From CAWUJT01 sp963922715 (lineage in GTDB: Bacteria > Pseudomonadota > Alphaproteobacteria > Rhodobacterales > Rhodobacteraceae), in NCBI GenBank assembly GCA_963922715.1, contig CAWUJT010000007.1:1-51880 (forward strand): a stretch of DNA of 51,880 nucleotides, written 5' to 3'. The translations under genes were made by a program, and so were the position numbers. The notes below the pieces were generated by a model. That model did not search any database. It was not told the origin of the DNA and saw only the letters and a program-made list of their open reading frames with translations. This document shows, piece by piece, positions 40,378 through 49,259 of the stretch (its first letter is position 1; every line of letters starts with the position of its first letter).

Positions 40378-42900
40378 TTAAACCTTATCCCTAAGCGTAG
40401 AAAGGGGTCTAAGCGACAACGGTCGCCAAGCAAAAGCAAGACCGGTCAGCACGGTTAGAAGGCCCCCCCCGCCAATAATCATCGCGGCGGACAATGCCGC
40501 AAACTCATAATGGCTTTCCATAACGAACGTCATGATCCCCCAAGCAGCGAGTGCGGCTGCCGCTACGGCAACAACACCGGCTGCAACACCGACAAACGCT
40601 GAGCGTAGCATGAAGCTCAAAAGTATCGAAAACCGCCCCGCACCAAGTGTTTTTAAAACGGCGGCTTCAAAAATACGCGCGCGCTCCCCAGCCGCGGCAG
40701 CACCGATCAGAACGATCAAACCCGTGAGTAACGTGACCCCTGCCCCATAAGATGTCGCGGCCGCCAAACCGCTGAGAGCTTCTGTGACCAGCGCAATACC
40801 ATCACGCACCCGAATCGCTGTAATGTTTGGCGCAACGGTTGTGACATCGCGCACAATCCCCGCTTCGGCGGATTCTTCGGCATAGACCGTTGCGATATGT
40901 GTATGCGGCGCACCGGAAAGAGCGTTCGGTGACATGGAAAGAATAAACCCAATCCCTGCGCTGGAAAAATCCACCTCGCGTAGAGATGTGATCTCCCCCT
41001 CTATGTCGCGCCCTAAGATATTGACGGTTAGTATATCACCCAGACCAATGCCCATTTCAGACGCTTCTTCCGCCGCAAAACTAATTTCCACACTATTGGT
41101 ATGGTCGGGGGCCCACCATTGCCCTGCAGTCAGTGTTGTGTTGGGCGGCGGTTCTGCAGAATAGGTCACCCCTCTGTCGCCCCTCAAAACCCAATGATCG
41201 CCGGCAATGTCGCGGGCAGGCTGTCCATTGATCTGCGTGATGATGCCGCGTAACATCGGTGCATGTTCGACCTGCGTGACACCAGGATCCGTCTCGACGC
41301 GATCCAGAAAATCGGCCAGTTGGCTGTTTTGAATATCAACAAAGAAATAAGAAGGCGCGGCTTGTGGCAATTCCTGGCTTATGGCGCGGCGTAAATTTGC
41401 ATCAACCTGCCCCACCGCGGCCAACACTGTCAGCCCCAACCCTAAGGAGAGCACCACACTGGTGGCTCCGCCCCCGGGCGCACCGATGGACGCAAATGCC
41501 AGCCGCAACGCGGACAAGCCCCGAACCCAACGCACGCGCGCATTGCGGCGTGCAAACCACTGAATGGCTTGGGCCGATAAGGTGAGTAAGAACAGGCTGC
41601 CAAGGATACCTGCCGCTGTGGCCAAGGCCAAAATTGGGATACCGGAAAACCAGGTTGCCGCGGCGATAAGTACCGCGACCAGAGTGATGATGATCAAGAA
41701 CGCGGTGCGCGAGAGCCCTTTTGTGCCCAGGTCCAACGTCTCTCGGTACAAGGCAGAGGCACGGATTTGCGCGGTGCGCGCAAGGGGCAGAAGTGTGAAA
41801 ATGAGCGTTGTCAGTATCCCATAAAATCCGGCCTCAAGAAGGGGGGCGGGATAGATGCCGATCGCCAGAGGAATAAGAAGGCGCGACGCAATAAAGGGCT
41901 CCAGCGCAAGGGGCAATAAAGCCCCCAGCATAAGCCCAGCACTGATCCCCAAAGCGGCCAAAACGCCGATCTGGAGAAGATAAATGCCGCCGATAAGCCG
42001 GGTTTCTGCCCCCAGTGTTTTCAGTGTTGCGATGACAGAAATCTTGCTTTCAAGATAAGCGCGGACAGCGGTTGAAATACCGATGCCGCCCACAGCCAAT
42101 CCCGCCAATCCAACCAAAACCAGGAAAGACCCCATTTGCTGCACAAATCGTGAGACACCAGGCGCCCCATTGCGTGAATCGCGCCATCGCAGCCCCGTAT
42201 CCCGGAATGCGGCTAAGGCCTCGGCTTTTAGCGCTTCTAAATCTGTCGATACAGGCAGATCTAGGCGATAGTTGCTGTCAAAAAGTGTCCCAGGTGCCAG
42301 AAGTCCAGAGCCTTCCAGACTGTCCAAAGACACCAAAGAACGCGGACCAAGGGCAAATCCGCTTCCAGCCGCATCGGGAAACCGCACAAGTGCGGCCCGC
42401 AGTTCAAGCTGAGCAGTTCCAAGCGTGACCTGATCGCCAATCTCCAGGCCCATGCGATCGATCAAGACTTGATCGGCCACAAGACCACCGTCAGCAAGGG
42501 CCATGCTTAGATCAAGCGCGGGCTCTAGGACGACTTCGCCAAAGAGCGGGTATAAGTCATCGACACCGCGCACTTGGGTGAGACCACGCTCGGTTGTGCC
42601 ATCAGGCAAAGTATGCACAACCATGGACCGAAAATCGACCGTGGTTGAAATCCGCTCAGCAATCCGCGCCATGAATTCACGCTCTGCATCGCTGGCAAAA
42701 CGATAGGTGAATGACATTTCCGCATCACCGCCAAGGATCGTCGCGCCTTCTGACGTCAGCCCATTTTGCAGTGACATCCGGACAGAGCCCACAGCCGCAA
42801 TCGCCCCAATCCCAAGCGCAAGACACAGGATGAATATCCAAAACCCCTTCAGCCCGCCCCTGAGTTCACGCCGCGCAAATGTCCAGGCCAGGCCGATCAT
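40378..42900 (-). CDS. ybbP: ABC transporter permease, FtsX type (YbbP)
   Basis: Permease partner of YbbA, 840 residues. It has an N-terminal membrane segment (about 20-40), a large periplasmic region, then FtsX-type four-helix units near 255-385 and 715-830 and an inner membrane region around 395-440. MIGLAWTFARRELRGGLKGF is the typical start. YbbP/YbbA are linked to export of hydrophobic or lipid-related compounds; the substrate here is unknown. The start overlaps the ybbA stop (ATGA). A tesA divergent from ybbA-ybbP is also the E. coli arrangement. Confidence 0.9.
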   Translation of the reverse strand: MIGLAWTFARRELRGGLKGFWIFILCLALGIGAIAAVGSVRMSLQNGLTSEGATILGGDAEMSFTYRFASDAEREFMARIAERISTTVDFRSMVVHTLPDGTTERGLTQVRGVDDLYPLFGEVVLEPALDLSMALADGGLVADQVLIDRMGLEIGDQVTLGTAQLELRAALVRFPDAAGSGFALGPRSLVSLDSLEGSGLLAPGTLFDSNYRLDLPVSTDLEALKAEALAAFRDTGLRWRDSRNGAPGVSRFVQQMGSFLVLVGLAGLAVGGIGISTAVRAYLESKISVIATLKTLGAETRLIGGIYLLQIGVLAALGISAGLMLGALLPLALEPFIASRLLIPLAIGIYPAPLLEAGFYGILTTLIFTLLPLARTAQIRASALYRETLDLGTKGLSRTAFLIIITLVAVLIAAATWFSGIPILALATAAGILGSLFLLTLSAQAIQWFARRNARVRWVRGLSALRLAFASIGAPGGGATSVVLSLGLGLTVLAAVGQVDANLRRAISQELPQAAPSYFFVDIQNSQLADFLDRVETDPGVTQVEHAPMLRGIITQINGQPARDIAGDHWVLRGDRGVTYSAEPPPNTTLTAGQWWAPDHTNSVEISFAAEEASEMGIGLGDILTVNILGRDIEGEITSLREVDFSSAGIGFILSMSPNALSGAPHTHIATVYAEESAEAGIVRDVTTVAPNITAIRVRDGIALVTEALSGLAAATSYGAGVTLLTGLIVLIGAAAAGERARIFEAAVLKTLGAGRFSILLSFMLRSAFVGVAAGVVAVAAAALAAWGIMTFVMESHYEFAALSAAMIIGGGGLLTVLTGLAFAWRPLSLRPLSTLRDKV

Positions 42901-43589
42901 GCAACGGCACCCTTCAGATCGTTGCCGACTAACCGACCGTCTTTTAAGGAGAGTACACGATCACATCTTTGAGCAAGCTCAGGCGCATGGGTGACCAGCA
43001 CGAGCGTGGCCCCATGTTTGTCACGCAGGCCAAAAAGCAAATCCATGATCTGCACACCGTTTTGGCCATCCAGATTGCCCGTGGGTTCATCGGCCAGGAT
43101 CAACCGGGGCCGCGGAGCAGAAGCGCGGGCCAAAGCGACACGCTGTTGCTCTCCGCCAGACATTTGCGCCGGATAGTGATGCAGCCGGGCGCTTAGACCT
43201 ACAGAGACCAGTTCGGCCTCCGCACGATCAAACGCATCGCCTTGCCCCGCCAATTCCAAAGGTGTTGCAACGTTTTCCAGCGCCGTCAGTGTCGGGATGA
43301 GGTGAAAACTTTGAAACACAACCCCGACATTGCCGCGCCGAAACCGCGCCAAGGCATCTTCGTCCATCGGGGTCAGATCTTGGCCCAGAGCCAAAACAGT
43401 GCCAGAGGTGGCACGTTCCAACCCACCCAGAATCATCAACAAAGATGACTTACCCGAACCAGACGGACCAATAAGGCCCAAAATCTCACCATCCGCGACA
43501 TCGAAACTGATGTTATGCAAAATATTGATCGGCCCTGCATTGCCCGTAAGACTTAAAGACACATCTTTAATGGAAAGGATTGGGTCCAT
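42897..43589 (-). CDS. ybbA: ABC transporter ATP-binding protein (YbbA)
   Basis: ATPase of 230 residues for the YbbP permease. Walker A is GPSGSGKSS (about 41-49), the signature is MSGGEQQRVALARA, and Walker B is LILADEPTGNLD. TAGGAATTTGAAC precedes the ATG. The start codon (43587-43589) shares bases with the tesA start on the other strand. The long open frame upstream of this start is a shadow of tesA. LolD-type lipoprotein export is an alternative family label, but the adjacent tesA and long permease fit YbbA. Confidence 0.92.
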   Translation of the reverse strand: MDPILSIKDVSLSLTGNAGPINILHNISFDVADGEILGLIGPSGSGKSSLLMILGGLERATSGTVLALGQDLTPMDEDALARFRRGNVGVVFQSFHLIPTLTALENVATPLELAGQGDAFDRAEAELVSVGLSARLHHYPAQMSGGEQQRVALARASAPRPRLILADEPTGNLDGQNGVQIMDLLFGLRDKHGATLVLVTHAPELAQRCDRVLSLKDGRLVGNDLKGAVA

Positions 43590-44280
43590 GTTCAAATTCC
43601 TAAATTCATTTTGGTTTAGATATGTGCCGTATTGGCAAGCTGCCAAGGTCACAGCTTTGTGCTTTTTCTCTGCTCTTCCCTTACAGGCAGCCGATATAAC
43701 AATTGCGGCTTTGGGCGATAGTCTCACACAAGGATATGGCTTACCGGCCGAGCAAGGGTTTGTGCCCCAACTGGAAGACTGGCTGAGAGCGGAATACCCC
43801 AATGTGCGCGTCCTCAATGCAGGGGTGTCGGGCGACACGACCGCTGGCGGGCTGGCGCGCATTGACTGGACGTTGACACCGGATGTAGATGCCTTGATCG
43901 TAGCCTTGGGGGGCAACGACATCTTGCGTGGCATTGCCCCCGAGGTCAGTCGCGCAAACCTGTCGGGGATTATGGACGTTGCGCAAGGCCAGAACTTGCC
44001 CGTTTTGCTGATAGGGATTTCAGCCCCTGGGAATTATGGCCCCGACTATAAACAAGATTTCGATGCCATTTATCCCGATCTCGCCCGCGACTATGATACA
44101 CTTCTGATCGAAAATTTCTTTGCCGCGCTTGGAGAAGACCCAACAGAATTCCGCGCTCTGATGCAAGCGGACGGGATCCATCCCAACGCATTAGGCGTAA
44201 GACGCATGGTTGAGAGCATAGGGCCCACAGTTTTGGAGCTTATCGACAAAACGCAAAGCATCACAGAAAGCGGACAATAA
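43588..44280 (+). CDS. tesA: SGNH-type esterase/thioesterase (TesA)
   Basis: Periplasmic lysophospholipase/acyl-CoA thioesterase I type enzyme, 230 residues. After an N-terminal segment including TALCFFSALPLQAADI (signal peptide), block I is GDSLTQGYGLP, block II NAGVSGDTTAGG, block III LGGNDILRG and block V DGIHPNALG with the catalytic Asp and His. The ATG at 43588 has AAAGGA upstream; a second in-frame ATG at 43570 would add six residues. It is divergent from ybbA with no room for a normal promoter, so its promoter must lie in ybbA. Confidence 0.92.
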   Translation: MFKFLNSFWFRYVPYWQAAKVTALCFFSALPLQAADITIAALGDSLTQGYGLPAEQGFVPQLEDWLRAEYPNVRVLNAGVSGDTTAGGLARIDWTLTPDVDALIVALGGNDILRGIAPEVSRANLSGIMDVAQGQNLPVLLIGISAPGNYGPDYKQDFDAIYPDLARDYDTLLIENFFAALGEDPTEFRALMQADGIHPNALGVRRMVESIGPTVLELIDKTQSITESGQ

Positions 44281-44392
44281 TATCATAAAGCTGTCATGCT
44301 TATTGGGTAAAGATATCGTGCAATATTGCAGATTGATTGGGTGACTTGAAAACCACATAAAGACCATCCAAAGTGGATTTTGAGCAAATAAC

Positions 44393-45955
44393 ATGGCAGA
44401 CAATAAAGACATCTATGATCTCTTCGTGATCGGCGGCGGCATCAACGGCTGTGGGATCGCACGGGATGCTTCCGGGCGCGGCCTGAGCATTTGTTTAGCA
44501 GAGATGAATGATCTGGCCTCGGCAACGTCTTCGGCGTCCACAAAGCTTTTCCATGGTGGGTTGCGCTATCTCGAGTACTTCGAGTTCCGGCTGGTGCGCG
44601 AAGCGCTTCAAGAACGGGAGACGCTTTTGCGCGCCATGCCTCATATCGCTTGGCCGCTGCGGTTTGTGATCCCCCTCAGCCCGGAGATGCGGTTTGAGAC
44701 AGACACGCCCGCTGGCAAGCTTCTGTCTTGGTTGATGCCCTGGGCCAAAGGACGGCGGCCAAATTGGATGATCCGGCTGGGCCTGTTTCTATACGATCAT
44801 CTCGGGCGTCGTGCGCTTTTGCCAGGAACCTCTACCCTTAATCTTGCGACAGCCCCCGAAGGGGCTGTTTTGCAGGCGCGTTTTGCGAAGGCTTATGAAT
44901 ACTCAGATGTCTGGGTCGATGACGCCCGGCTTGTTGTGTTGAACGCCCGCGATGCGCAGAGAAATGGCGCGCATATCCTGACGCGCACACGGGTTGTGAG
45001 CGCCGTGCGCGAGGCTGGTATTTGGACCATTACGCTCTCCACTGGGCAGCGTGTCAAAGCGCGGGCGCTGGTCAATGCCGGTGGTCCGTTTGTGGACACC
45101 ATCATCCAAAACGTGACCCGGCAAAACACGCCCGAACATGTCCGCCTTGTCCGTGGCTCTCATATCGTTGTGCCAAAGTTGTTTGATCACGACAAAGCCT
45201 ACTTCTTCCAAGGCACCGACGGGCGGATCATCTTTGCCATTCCCTATGAAGGGGCGTTCACCTTGATCGGAACAACCGATGTAGATCATCAGAACACGCC
45301 GGAAGCGGCCTTTTGCACAAGCGATGAAGAAGACTATCTGTGTGCTTTTGCCTCAGCATATTTCAAAGCCCCGATCACACCGCAGGATGTGATCTGGAGG
45401 TATTCTGGCATTCGTCCACTCTATGACGATGGCGCACAATCGGCAACCGCAGCCACACGCGATTATGTCCTGTCGCTTGATGGGGATGACGTCCCGCTTT
45501 TGACTGTTTTTGGCGGCAAGCTGACCACCTATCGCCGCTTGGCGGAAAATGCGCTGGACAAACTCAGCCCCTATTTTCCCCACATCACCGGGGCCTGGAC
45601 AGCCACCGCCCCCCTGCCCGGCGGCGATTTTCCCACTGATGGTGTCACCAACTTGGTCCATGCACTGCAAGACACTTATCCTTTCCTGTCCGATCCTTGG
45701 GCGCTGCGGCTGATCCGCAGCTACGGCACAGATGCGCCAGAGATCTTAGGAGACGCCCAAAGCATTGAGGAGCTTGGGCAGAACTTTGGGGCGACGCTGA
45801 CAGAAGCGGAAGTGACCTGGCTGCATGACAATGAATGGGCACGCAGTGCGCAGGATGTTGTTTGGCGCCGCACCAAACTCGGATTGCGCATGTCCACAGA
45901 AGAGATCAAAGCCTTGCAAGCCTGGTTCGATGGGTTGCAACTTGCCGCGCAATAG
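44393..45955 (+). CDS. glpD: Glycerol-3-phosphate dehydrogenase
   Basis: FAD enzyme at the membrane that oxidises glycerol 3-phosphate to dihydroxyacetone phosphate and feeds electrons to quinone. The 520-residue protein has the FAD loop FVIGGGINGCGIARDASGRG, SSASTKLFHGGLRYLE, and a C-terminal domain with GGKLTTYRRLAE and TEAEVTWLHDNEWARSAQDV. No clear Shine-Dalgarno is seen before the ATG. glpK follows after 34 bases, so both are likely one unit; glpF and glpR are not adjacent. Confidence 0.95.
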   Translation: MADNKDIYDLFVIGGGINGCGIARDASGRGLSICLAEMNDLASATSSASTKLFHGGLRYLEYFEFRLVREALQERETLLRAMPHIAWPLRFVIPLSPEMRFETDTPAGKLLSWLMPWAKGRRPNWMIRLGLFLYDHLGRRALLPGTSTLNLATAPEGAVLQARFAKAYEYSDVWVDDARLVVLNARDAQRNGAHILTRTRVVSAVREAGIWTITLSTGQRVKARALVNAGGPFVDTIIQNVTRQNTPEHVRLVRGSHIVVPKLFDHDKAYFFQGTDGRIIFAIPYEGAFTLIGTTDVDHQNTPEAAFCTSDEEDYLCAFASAYFKAPITPQDVIWRYSGIRPLYDDGAQSATAATRDYVLSLDGDDVPLLTVFGGKLTTYRRLAENALDKLSPYFPHITGAWTATAPLPGGDFPTDGVTNLVHALQDTYPFLSDPWALRLIRSYGTDAPEILGDAQSIEELGQNFGATLTEAEVTWLHDNEWARSAQDVVWRRTKLGLRMSTEEIKALQAWFDGLQLAAQ

Positions 45956-45989
45956 CTAGGCTAAAGCTCTGAAACTTGGGGGCGCATTC

Positions 45990-47480
45990 ATGGGATATAT
46001 TCTCAGCATTGATCAAGGCACCACATCAACGCGGGCCATTCTGTTTGATAAGCATGTGCAGCCCGTGGCGATGGTCCAAAAGGCATTGACGCAACATTAC
46101 CCTGCTTCAGGTTGGGTCGAACATGACCCAGAGGAGATTTGGGACGCTGTTGTCGAAACGGTCCGGGCTGTTTTGAAAAAGGCACAGATCGACGCGAAAG
46201 ATGTTGCCGGGATTGGGCTGACCAACCAACGCGAAACAACGGTGATCTGGGACCGGGGGACAGGTGCGCTCATCCATCGCGCCATCGTTTGGCAGGACCG
46301 GCGCACCGCCGATCTGTGTACCCACCTGAAATCAGAAGGCCATGAGCCGATGATCGTTGAAAAAACGGGCCTGCTGCTTGATCCCTATTTCTCGGGGACA
46401 AAGGTCAAATGGATTTTGGATCATGTTGACGGTGTGCAGGCGCGGGCAAAGGCCGGGCAACTCGCCTTTGGCACAATCGACAGCTATCTGATTTGGCGGT
46501 TAACAGGCGGGCAATCCCATGTCACGGACGCCACAAACGCCGCCCGCACGCTGTTGTTTAACATCCATACACAAACCTGGGATCCAGACATCTGTGCGCT
46601 TCTTGGCATTCCCCAGACGCTCTTGCCAGAGGTATGCGACTGCGCGGCCGCGTTCGGTGTGACACCACCTGATTTATTTGGGGCGGCGATCCCAATTCTG
46701 GGGGTGGCAGGCGATCAACAGGCGGCCACGATTGGACAGGCGTGTTTTGAGACGGGTATGCTCAAAGCGACCTATGGGACGGGGTGTTTTGCCCTGCTGA
46801 ACACGGGTGCCCAACCGTTACGCTCAAACAACCGCCTGCTGACAACCGTGGCCTATCGGCTGAACGGAAAGGTGACCTACGCGCTTGAAGGCGCGATCTT
46901 CATCGCGGGGGCTGTGGTACAATGGATGCGGGATGGCCTTGCAATCATCGCAGAAGCCTCTGAGGCTGAAACGCTTGCACAAGCGGCCAATCCCGACCAG
47001 AGAGTGTATCTTGTTCCGGCCTTCGTGGGCCTTGGTGCGCCCTATTGGGATGCAGGGGCCCGTGGGGCAATTTATGGCCTGACCCGAGACACAGGCCCAA
47101 AAGAGCTCGCACGGGCCGCACTAGAAAGCGTCGGCTACCAAACGCGGGATCTGTTAGAGGCGATGCAGGCGGATGGGGCGGCGCTCAACAAAGTGATCCG
47201 GGTCGATGGCGGCATGTCAGCCAGCGATTGGACGATGCAGTTTCTCGCCGATATGGTTGAAGCCACCGTCGATCGGCCTGTTGACCAAGAAGCGACCGCG
47301 CGCGGTGCGGCCTGGCTGGCCGGACATCAGGCAGGGCTTTATCCCAGCGCCACTGAATTTGCAAAAACCTGGGCGCTTGAGCAGCGTTTTGAGCCTAAAA
47401 TGAACGCTTCAAAACGCCATGTCCTATACGATGGGTGGTGTGATGCCGTGCGCAGGACACGCACAGATGCGCCCGTTTAG
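45990..47480 (+). CDS. glpK: Glycerol kinase
   Basis: Phosphorylates glycerol with ATP, supplying GlpD. The 496-residue protein starts MGYILSIDQGTTSTRAILFD and has GIGLTNQRETTVIWDR, WQDRRTADLC, YFSGTKVKWILD, TYGTGCFALLNTG and the C-terminal VDGGMSASDWTMQFLADM typical of the FGGY family. GGGGGCG precedes the ATG. Its last 4 bases overlap the convergent ribD stop. Confidence 0.96.
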   Translation: MGYILSIDQGTTSTRAILFDKHVQPVAMVQKALTQHYPASGWVEHDPEEIWDAVVETVRAVLKKAQIDAKDVAGIGLTNQRETTVIWDRGTGALIHRAIVWQDRRTADLCTHLKSEGHEPMIVEKTGLLLDPYFSGTKVKWILDHVDGVQARAKAGQLAFGTIDSYLIWRLTGGQSHVTDATNAARTLLFNIHTQTWDPDICALLGIPQTLLPEVCDCAAAFGVTPPDLFGAAIPILGVAGDQQAATIGQACFETGMLKATYGTGCFALLNTGAQPLRSNNRLLTTVAYRLNGKVTYALEGAIFIAGAVVQWMRDGLAIIAEASEAETLAQAANPDQRVYLVPAFVGLGAPYWDAGARGAIYGLTRDTGPKELARAALESVGYQTRDLLEAMQADGAALNKVIRVDGGMSASDWTMQFLADMVEATVDRPVDQEATARGAAWLAGHQAGLYPSATEFAKTWALEQRFEPKMNASKRHVLYDGWCDAVRRTRTDAPV

Positions 47481-48592
47481 TCCTCTGACGGCAGTCTTTC
47501 CCAACGCTGATACAAATCGCCCCCGATTTGATGGTATGCATTCAGGGAAAATTGCGGGGCCTCCGATAATCGCTCCAATCCCAAAGCCCCCAGCGAAGGT
47601 GTGCCCTCTGCCCCGATAAGTTTTCCGGCTGTGTAAAGATCAAGTCGATCCACGAGGCCCGCTTGGAGTAAAGACGCAGCCAACGCCCCGCCCCCTTCAC
47701 AGTAGACACGGGTCAATCCATGGGTGCCCAATTTCTGAAAGATGTCGACAAGATCAAGCTGGCTATTGGCCGCAATCGCACAGGCGATCAAGCGTGCACC
47801 GCGATTTTCAAATCCCGATAGCATTGACGTGGCACAATCGGTGCCATGGCAAAGCCAAAGCGGCGCACGATCAACACTGCGGGTCAATCGACTGTCCAAA
47901 GGTAGGTCGAGCCGCCTTGACAGCACAATCCGCACGGGTGGCCTTGGCAAATCACCGAAGCCCCGCACGGTGAGTTCTGGATCATCGTTGCGCGCGGTCC
48001 CGCCGCCGACCATGACCGCATCATGGCGCGCGCGTTGCGCATGCACATGAGCCCGCGCCAAGGGTCCTGTGATCCACTGGCTTTCCCCGCTTGCTGTGGC
48101 AATACGTCCATCGATCGTGCTGGCCAATTTGAGCGTCAGCATGGGGCGCCCCTCTGTGATGCGCGTCAGAAATCCCAGATGCTGCGCGCGTGCCTCAGGC
48201 GCCACACACCCCTGCTCGACAGAAATGCCTGCGGCTTTGAGCTTTGATATGCCTTGACCGCTCACGCGTGGGTCGGGATCCTGGAGCGCGATGACAACAC
48301 GTGAAACACCGGCAGAAATCAAAGCCTCCGCACAGGGTGGTGTTTTACCGTGATGCGCGCAAGGCTCTAGCGTGACATAGGCCGTGGCCGCGCGCGCCGC
48401 AGGACCAGCTTGCGCTAAGGCGATAGCTTCGGCATGGGGACGCCCACCAACGGCCGTCACCCCGCGCCCGACAAGGCGGCCATCCTTGACAATCACACAT
48501 CCGACAGACGGGTTGGGCCAGACACGCCCTAACCCCTGCGCACCCAAGGCGAGGGCGGCCCGCATCCAGCGGAAATCCTCCGCACTGGCCAT
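47477..48592 (-). CDS. ribD: Bifunctional deaminase/reductase RibD
   Basis: Carries out steps two and three of riboflavin synthesis. The 371-residue protein has an N-terminal deaminase with the zinc motif GRPHAEAIAL and TLEPCAHHGKTPPC, and a C-terminal reductase domain (about 150-365) with LKLASTIDGRIATASGESQW, GGTARNDDPELTVRG and EGGGALAASLL. It follows nrdR by 5 bases, the frequent nrdR-ribD arrangement; the other rib genes are not in the window, and no FMN riboswitch is visible. Confidence 0.95.
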   Translation of the reverse strand: MASAEDFRWMRAALALGAQGLGRVWPNPSVGCVIVKDGRLVGRGVTAVGGRPHAEAIALAQAGPAARAATAYVTLEPCAHHGKTPPCAEALISAGVSRVVIALQDPDPRVSGQGISKLKAAGISVEQGCVAPEARAQHLGFLTRITEGRPMLTLKLASTIDGRIATASGESQWITGPLARAHVHAQRARHDAVMVGGGTARNDDPELTVRGFGDLPRPPVRIVLSRRLDLPLDSRLTRSVDRAPLWLCHGTDCATSMLSGFENRGARLIACAIAANSQLDLVDIFQKLGTHGLTRVYCEGGGALAASLLQAGLVDRLDLYTAGKLIGAEGTPSLGALGLERLSEAPQFSLNAYHQIGGDLYQRWERLPSED

Positions 48593-48597
48593 AGGTG

Positions 48598-49065
48598 TTA
48601 CTCTTCTTTTGTGGCACCAGGGCGGAGCTCTGCCACAAAATCCTCAAAGTCATCGGCAGCTTGGAAGTTTTTATAAACACTCGCAAACCGGACATAAGCA
48701 ACTGTATCGATGCGGTTGAGGCTTTCCATCACAATCTCCCCGATTGTCTGGGACGGGATATCTGTATCGCCCATGCTTTCAAGCCTGCGCACAATGCCGG
48801 AAATCATTTGATCGATGCGCTCTGGATCGATGGGGCGTTTTTGCATAGAAATGCGAATAGAGCGCTCCAGTTTATCACGATCGAAATCTTCACGACGTCC
48901 GCTCGATTTGATCACCACCAAGTCGCGGAGTTGCACACGTTCATATGTTGTGAAACGCCCGCCACAGGCGGGACAAAACCGACGGCGACGAATCGCGATA
49001 TGATCTTCCGCAGGACGAGAATCTTTCACTTGTGTGTCAACATTTCCACAAAACGGACAGCGCAT
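48598..49065 (-). CDS. nrdR: Transcriptional repressor NrdR
   Basis: ATP/dATP-sensing repressor of ribonucleotide reductase genes. The 155-residue protein has an N-terminal zinc ribbon (MRCPFCGNVDTQVKDSR and FCPACGGRFTTYERV) and an ATP-cone domain (about 49-139: KSSGRREDFDRDKLERSI, DIPSQTIGEIVMESL). GGGAAAC precedes the ATG. It is upstream of ribD on the minus strand and divergent from pepN; I see no obvious pair of NrdR boxes in between. Confidence 0.96.
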   Translation of the reverse strand: MRCPFCGNVDTQVKDSRPAEDHIAIRRRRFCPACGGRFTTYERVQLRDLVVIKSSGRREDFDRDKLERSIRISMQKRPIDPERIDQMISGIVRRLESMGDTDIPSQTIGEIVMESLNRIDTVAYVRFASVYKNFQAADDFEDFVAELRPGATKEE

Positions 49066-49201
49066 TGTGTGTTTCCCCTTCTCTTATGACTTGCGGGTTG
49101 AAAACCATATCGTACTGCCAGTATAGGCAATACCTTACAGATTGGGTAGTAGGAAATATCAGCTACATCATGTTGGCTTATGACAGTGATCCTTTATGTC
49201 C

Positions 49202-49229
49202 TTGCACGCCTATGTAATCGACCTAAAAT
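49202..49229 (+). promoter_or_regulatory. Candidate promoter for pepN
   Basis: TTGCAC (49202-49207) and TAAAAT (49224-49229) are 16 bases apart and lie 30 bases before the pepN start in the region divergent from nrdR (49066-49259). Match to a housekeeping promoter is fair but not proven. Confidence 0.35.
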
Positions 49230-49259
49230 CCTATTTGACCATTTAGAAATGAGGCTCAA

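Noticed and set aside
43590..43934. N-terminal extension of YbbA
   Set aside because: It is the antisense shadow of tesA; ATP-binding proteins of this type begin near the ATG at 43589.
49107..49132. Possible NrdR box or palindrome (TGCCAGTATAGGCA) between nrdR and pepN
   Set aside because: Imperfect symmetry, single copy, and no match to the paired NrdR-box layout.
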